A program made the translations under genes and the position numbers. Shown piece after piece: positions 61,829 to 64,000 of a stretch of 64,000 nucleotides of DNA; the stretch's first letter is position 1; each line of letters starts with the position of its first letter. The stretch is from an uncultured Erythrobacter sp. (GTDB lineage: Bacteria > Pseudomonadota > Alphaproteobacteria > Sphingomonadales > Sphingomonadaceae). The DNA is taken from assembly GCA_947495555.1 (NCBI GenBank), contig CANLZI010000002.1, positions 248,001 through 312,000 of the forward strand, read 5' to 3'. The notes beneath the pieces are model-generated. The model searched no databases. It was not told the origin of the DNA and worked only from the letters and a program-made list of their open reading frames with translations.

Positions 61829-62739
61829 AACGGCGTCACCGTGAAAATTTCATCCGGCTGATACCCCAGTCCCAGCAGCATGCGCACCGCTACCGCCAGC
61901 ACAATGGCTGCTAGGACCAGCCGCAAGATCTCTGGGCGAGCCTTCAACGCAATCTGCGTACCGAATTGCGCGCCCATGACCGAGCCAAGCAACAACAAGC
62001 CAGCCAGCACAATGTCGACCGCCTTGGTGGTCATTGCGTGCATCATGGTGGTTACCATCGTGACGAACATGATCTGGAACAGAGAAGTGCCGACCACGAC
62101 ATTGCCGCTCATGCCCAAAATATACAGCATGGCTGGGACCAGAATAAAACCGCCTCCAACGCCCATCAGCATCGTCAGAATGCCGACGATTACGCCAAGG
62201 AGAAGCGGTGCCAGCGGCGAGATATACAGGCCCGAACGATAGAATCGCCACCGCATCGGCAGCGCTGCCACCAGTGGGTGATGGCGGCGTTTCTTGACGG
62301 TGTTGCCCGCTGTCGCTGCCTTCGGGCGGAGCGCATCCATCGCCTCTTTTGCCATCAACATGCCAATGGTGCCCAGCATCAACACATAGAGGATGTTGAT
62401 GACTACATCGATTTGCCCGATCGATTGGAAAAAGCGGAACAGCAAAGCACCAAATAGCGCGCCGATGACACCGCCTGCCACCATCACCATGCCCATCCGA
62501 TAATCCACACCATTGCGCCGGCTGTGGGCCAGAACGCCGGAAACGCTTGCTCCCGTAACCTGAGTGGAAGCCGAGGCGGCAGCCACGGTTGGCGGAATGC
62601 CATAAAATATCAGCAGAGGCGTGGTCAGAAATCCGCCGCCAACCCCAAACAGACCGGACAAAACACCCGTTAGCGCGCCCAAGGCTACGATCAGCAGACC
62701 GTTTACCGAGAGATTCGCTATAGGCAGATAGACGTCCAT
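61825..62739 (-). CDS. Sulfite exporter TauE/SafE family protein
   Basis: A 304-aa inner-membrane permease with two related halves, each starting with a glycine-rich helix: GVLSGLFGVGGGFLTTPLLIFYGIPPTVA and GILTMLMGVGGGFILVPAMLYILGMSG. About eight helices are present. The family moves sulfite or other sulfonate-derived anions, but the substrate of this copy is not apparent. It is 4-nt coupled to the TIGR02186 gene. Upstream, 57 nt separate it from the envelope-protein gene on the same strand. Confidence 0.92.
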   Translation of the reverse strand: MDVYLPIANLSVNGLLIVALGALTGVLSGLFGVGGGFLTTPLLIFYGIPPTVAAASASTQVTGASVSGVLAHSRRNGVDYRMGMVMVAGGVIGALFGALLFRFFQSIGQIDVVINILYVLMLGTIGMLMAKEAMDALRPKAATAGNTVKKRRHHPLVAALPMRWRFYRSGLYISPLAPLLLGVIVGILTMLMGVGGGFILVPAMLYILGMSGNVVVGTSLFQIMFVTMVTTMMHAMTTKAVDIVLAGLLLLGSVMGAQFGTQIALKARPEILRLVLAAIVLAVAVRMLLGLGYQPDEIFTVTPL

Positions 62740-62796
62740 GGGTCTCCGCCTACCTTACCGGAGGCAGGGATTAAAGGCGCAGCGTGGGATTAGAGA

Positions 62797-63981
62797 TTAA
62801 AAGCTGGTCGACAGTGTCACAGCAGCACCGGAATCGGGCTGCGCCGAACCTGCAACCCGCTCACGATAATCGACCGAAAGGCGCGCTGGCACCGAACCAA
62901 TCGTCATATCCACTCGCACGCTGGGCCCAACGTCGACCCGTTCAGCACCCTTTTGCGCCCCGCCCCAGGCTGCTGCCCCCAAACTGACCTTGGCCAGATC
63001 AAATTGGCCAACATCTCGCAGGACATGCAATTGCCCGTCGGCAAATGCGGTTGCGTCATCTCCGCCGACATAACCGGCCTGCGCATAAATTTCAGCTCGG
63101 GCAGAAAACGGCAGATCAATCGGAGGCATTTCAGTGGTAACAAAGGCAGACGGGCGAAGCTCAACCCCGGCAACGCCGCTGCGCTGTGTTGCGCGCAATT
63201 CCGCATGGGCACGCAGCGGCAGTTTTGCCAGGGGTCGTGCGGATAAGCCAGCGGACACTTCGCTCTCCCCGCCATCGACCAAGGCACGATAGGCTCGCAC
63301 AAATAGGCGTGGATCGCGCGATGCGGTTGGAGCCAATCGGTAGTTCAACACCGCGCCAAGCTGGCTGGCACCATAGGTCGGCGCGCGCCCTTGCGAGACC
63401 AATGCAGAATTGGAATTCTGCCGCCAATAAACCCAAGCATCGGCCGACCAACGTTTGGATCCGGTGGCCGCATTGGGCAGTGGCTGCACCGGTTGAGGCG
63501 TCGCCGAACTGGCTTGTACAAAGGACTGTTGGACCGAGATCGGGACAGGCAGGCGGGACATCGCCGCCATCCAAACAAGCTGGTGCCCAGCAGTTGCGGC
63601 CTTGTTTTGCATGGGGGCAAACACAGGTGGGCCAGCCACATTTCCAACACCCTCAGATGCGTCAGCGTCTAAACCTTCAACCCGCATCGCAGTGACCGGA
63701 GGAAGAGGCGCAAAACCCTGCCAAGTCTGGGCTTTTGGCGCGGCATGCGATTGCGAGGGGGTCTCAATGCTAGCGAGGCGGTCAGCAGGTGTATCGCTGA
63801 CAAATATCGGTGCCGACAGGCCTTCAGTCAGTGGCCAAGGGGCTTCCCAAACCATGGCCCGTCCGCTTGTCCAGGCAAGTAACAACACAGCCAACATCGC
63901 CAATGGTCTGCCGCGAGATCTGGCGCGCAATCTGCTAGGGCGTGTTTTTCCCAAACCGGAATTGTTGCCAGGCCCGCTCAT
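62797..63981 (-). CDS. Putative envelope protein with C-terminal beta-barrel-like segment
   Basis: A 394-aa protein with an Arg-rich N-terminus, one helix (RPLAMLAVLLLAWTSGRAMVW), an Ala/Pro-rich linker and a C-terminal half of alternating strands. Examples are WSADAWVYWRQNSNSALVSQGRAPTYGASQLGAVLNYRLAP, RPSAFVTTEMPPIDLPFSARAEIYAQAGYVGG and VDVGPSVRVDMTIGSVPARLSVDYRERVAGSAQPDSGAAVTLSTSF, ending in Phe. This style resembles the C-terminal domain of NfrA-type outer-membrane proteins. That link is my impression only; the function is unknown. The ATG at 63981 forms an ATGA overlap with what may be the end of another gene. Confidence 0.65.
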   Translation of the reverse strand: MSGPGNNSGLGKTRPSRLRARSRGRPLAMLAVLLLAWTSGRAMVWEAPWPLTEGLSAPIFVSDTPADRLASIETPSQSHAAPKAQTWQGFAPLPPVTAMRVEGLDADASEGVGNVAGPPVFAPMQNKAATAGHQLVWMAAMSRLPVPISVQQSFVQASSATPQPVQPLPNAATGSKRWSADAWVYWRQNSNSALVSQGRAPTYGASQLGAVLNYRLAPTASRDPRLFVRAYRALVDGGESEVSAGLSARPLAKLPLRAHAELRATQRSGVAGVELRPSAFVTTEMPPIDLPFSARAEIYAQAGYVGGDDATAFADGQLHVLRDVGQFDLAKVSLGAAAWGGAQKGAERVDVGPSVRVDMTIGSVPARLSVDYRERVAGSAQPDSGAAVTLSTSF

Positions 63982-64000
63982 GCTGGTTTCTCGGCGAGCA
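63978..64000 (-). CDS. Possible 3' end of an upstream gene (cut by the right edge)
   Basis: On the minus strand the last bases read CTC GCC GAG AAA CCA GCA TGA, i.e. LAEKPA and stop, with the TGA overlapping the start of the envelope-protein gene as ATGA. Only about 7 codons are visible, so this is a guess from the overlap pattern. Confidence 0.25.

Noticed and set aside
1-64000. tRNA genes, rRNA, IS elements, CRISPR arrays, prophage
   Set aside because: No cloverleaf-like T-arm sequences, transposase motifs, spaced repeats or phage structural genes were seen by eye; a dedicated scan (tRNAscan, ISfinder) would be needed to exclude small elements.

Overview
The window looks like chromosomal core sequence from an alphaproteobacterium of the order Sphingomonadales, most likely an Erythrobacteraceae-type organism. 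This is an inference from gene content: two large OAR-type TonB-dependent receptors, a Caulobacter-style Cpa/Tad pilus locus, an ATP12 chaperone, GatCAB, an STAS-MlaE permease, an S9 peptidase and CpaE with the RGGVGAST loop. GC content appears moderate (roughly mid-to-high 50s). I see no IS element, CRISPR array, rRNA, tRNA or prophage.

Layout. 1-4 kb: the 5' part of argS, a lipoprotein, then ispH-thrB-rnhA. 4-6 kb: a YegP-like protein and an overlapping FAD-oxidoreductase/lysophospholipase-like hydrolase pair. 6.3-13.7 kb: a cpaA-B-C-D-E-tadB-tadC pilus operon that lacks the motor ATPase cpaF and any pilin gene. 13.8-18 kb: a fatty-acid degradation cluster (thiolase, 3-hydroxyacyl-CoA dehydrogenase-type SDR, acetyltransferase, enoyl-CoA hydratase, MarR regulator). 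18-29 kb: two TonB-dependent receptors enclosing a methyltransferase, a secreted protein and a secreted prolyl oligopeptidase. This arrangement suggests peptide scavenging. 29-36 kb: clpB, an M17 aminopeptidase with an exported-protein N-terminus, a penicillin-acylase-family hydrolase and a small soluble protein. 36-42 kb: the remnant of a YadA-type trimeric adhesin, a MipA/OmpV protein, a membrane-bound hybrid histidine kinase and a PhoX-type phosphatase.

41.7-48.3 kb: the tRNA amidotransferase genes gatC-gatA and gatB, separated by a small membrane protein, an OafA-like acyltransferase and a convergent methyltransferase. An FKBP isomerase and rpsU follow. 48.5-51.7 kb: five genes joined by 4-nt NTGA overlaps (crcB, RluA-family pseudouridine synthase, HAD hydrolase, small membrane protein, ATP12). 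51.7-55.3 kb: a four-gene MCE lipid transport operon. 55.4-64 kb: valS, queE, a HerA/DUF87 ATPase, a TIGR02186/TauE pair and a putative envelope protein.

The most interesting observations are: the pilus operon with no motor ATPase; the aminopeptidase signal peptide reachable only from a non-standard start codon (ATT candidate); the decayed adhesin; palindromes and hairpins in the leaders of the first TonB receptor and clpB; and calcium-loop-like Asp-rich repeats in the second TonB receptor. I did not identify a clearly new defence or mobile system. Function calls come from recognising protein families by eye, without database searches.
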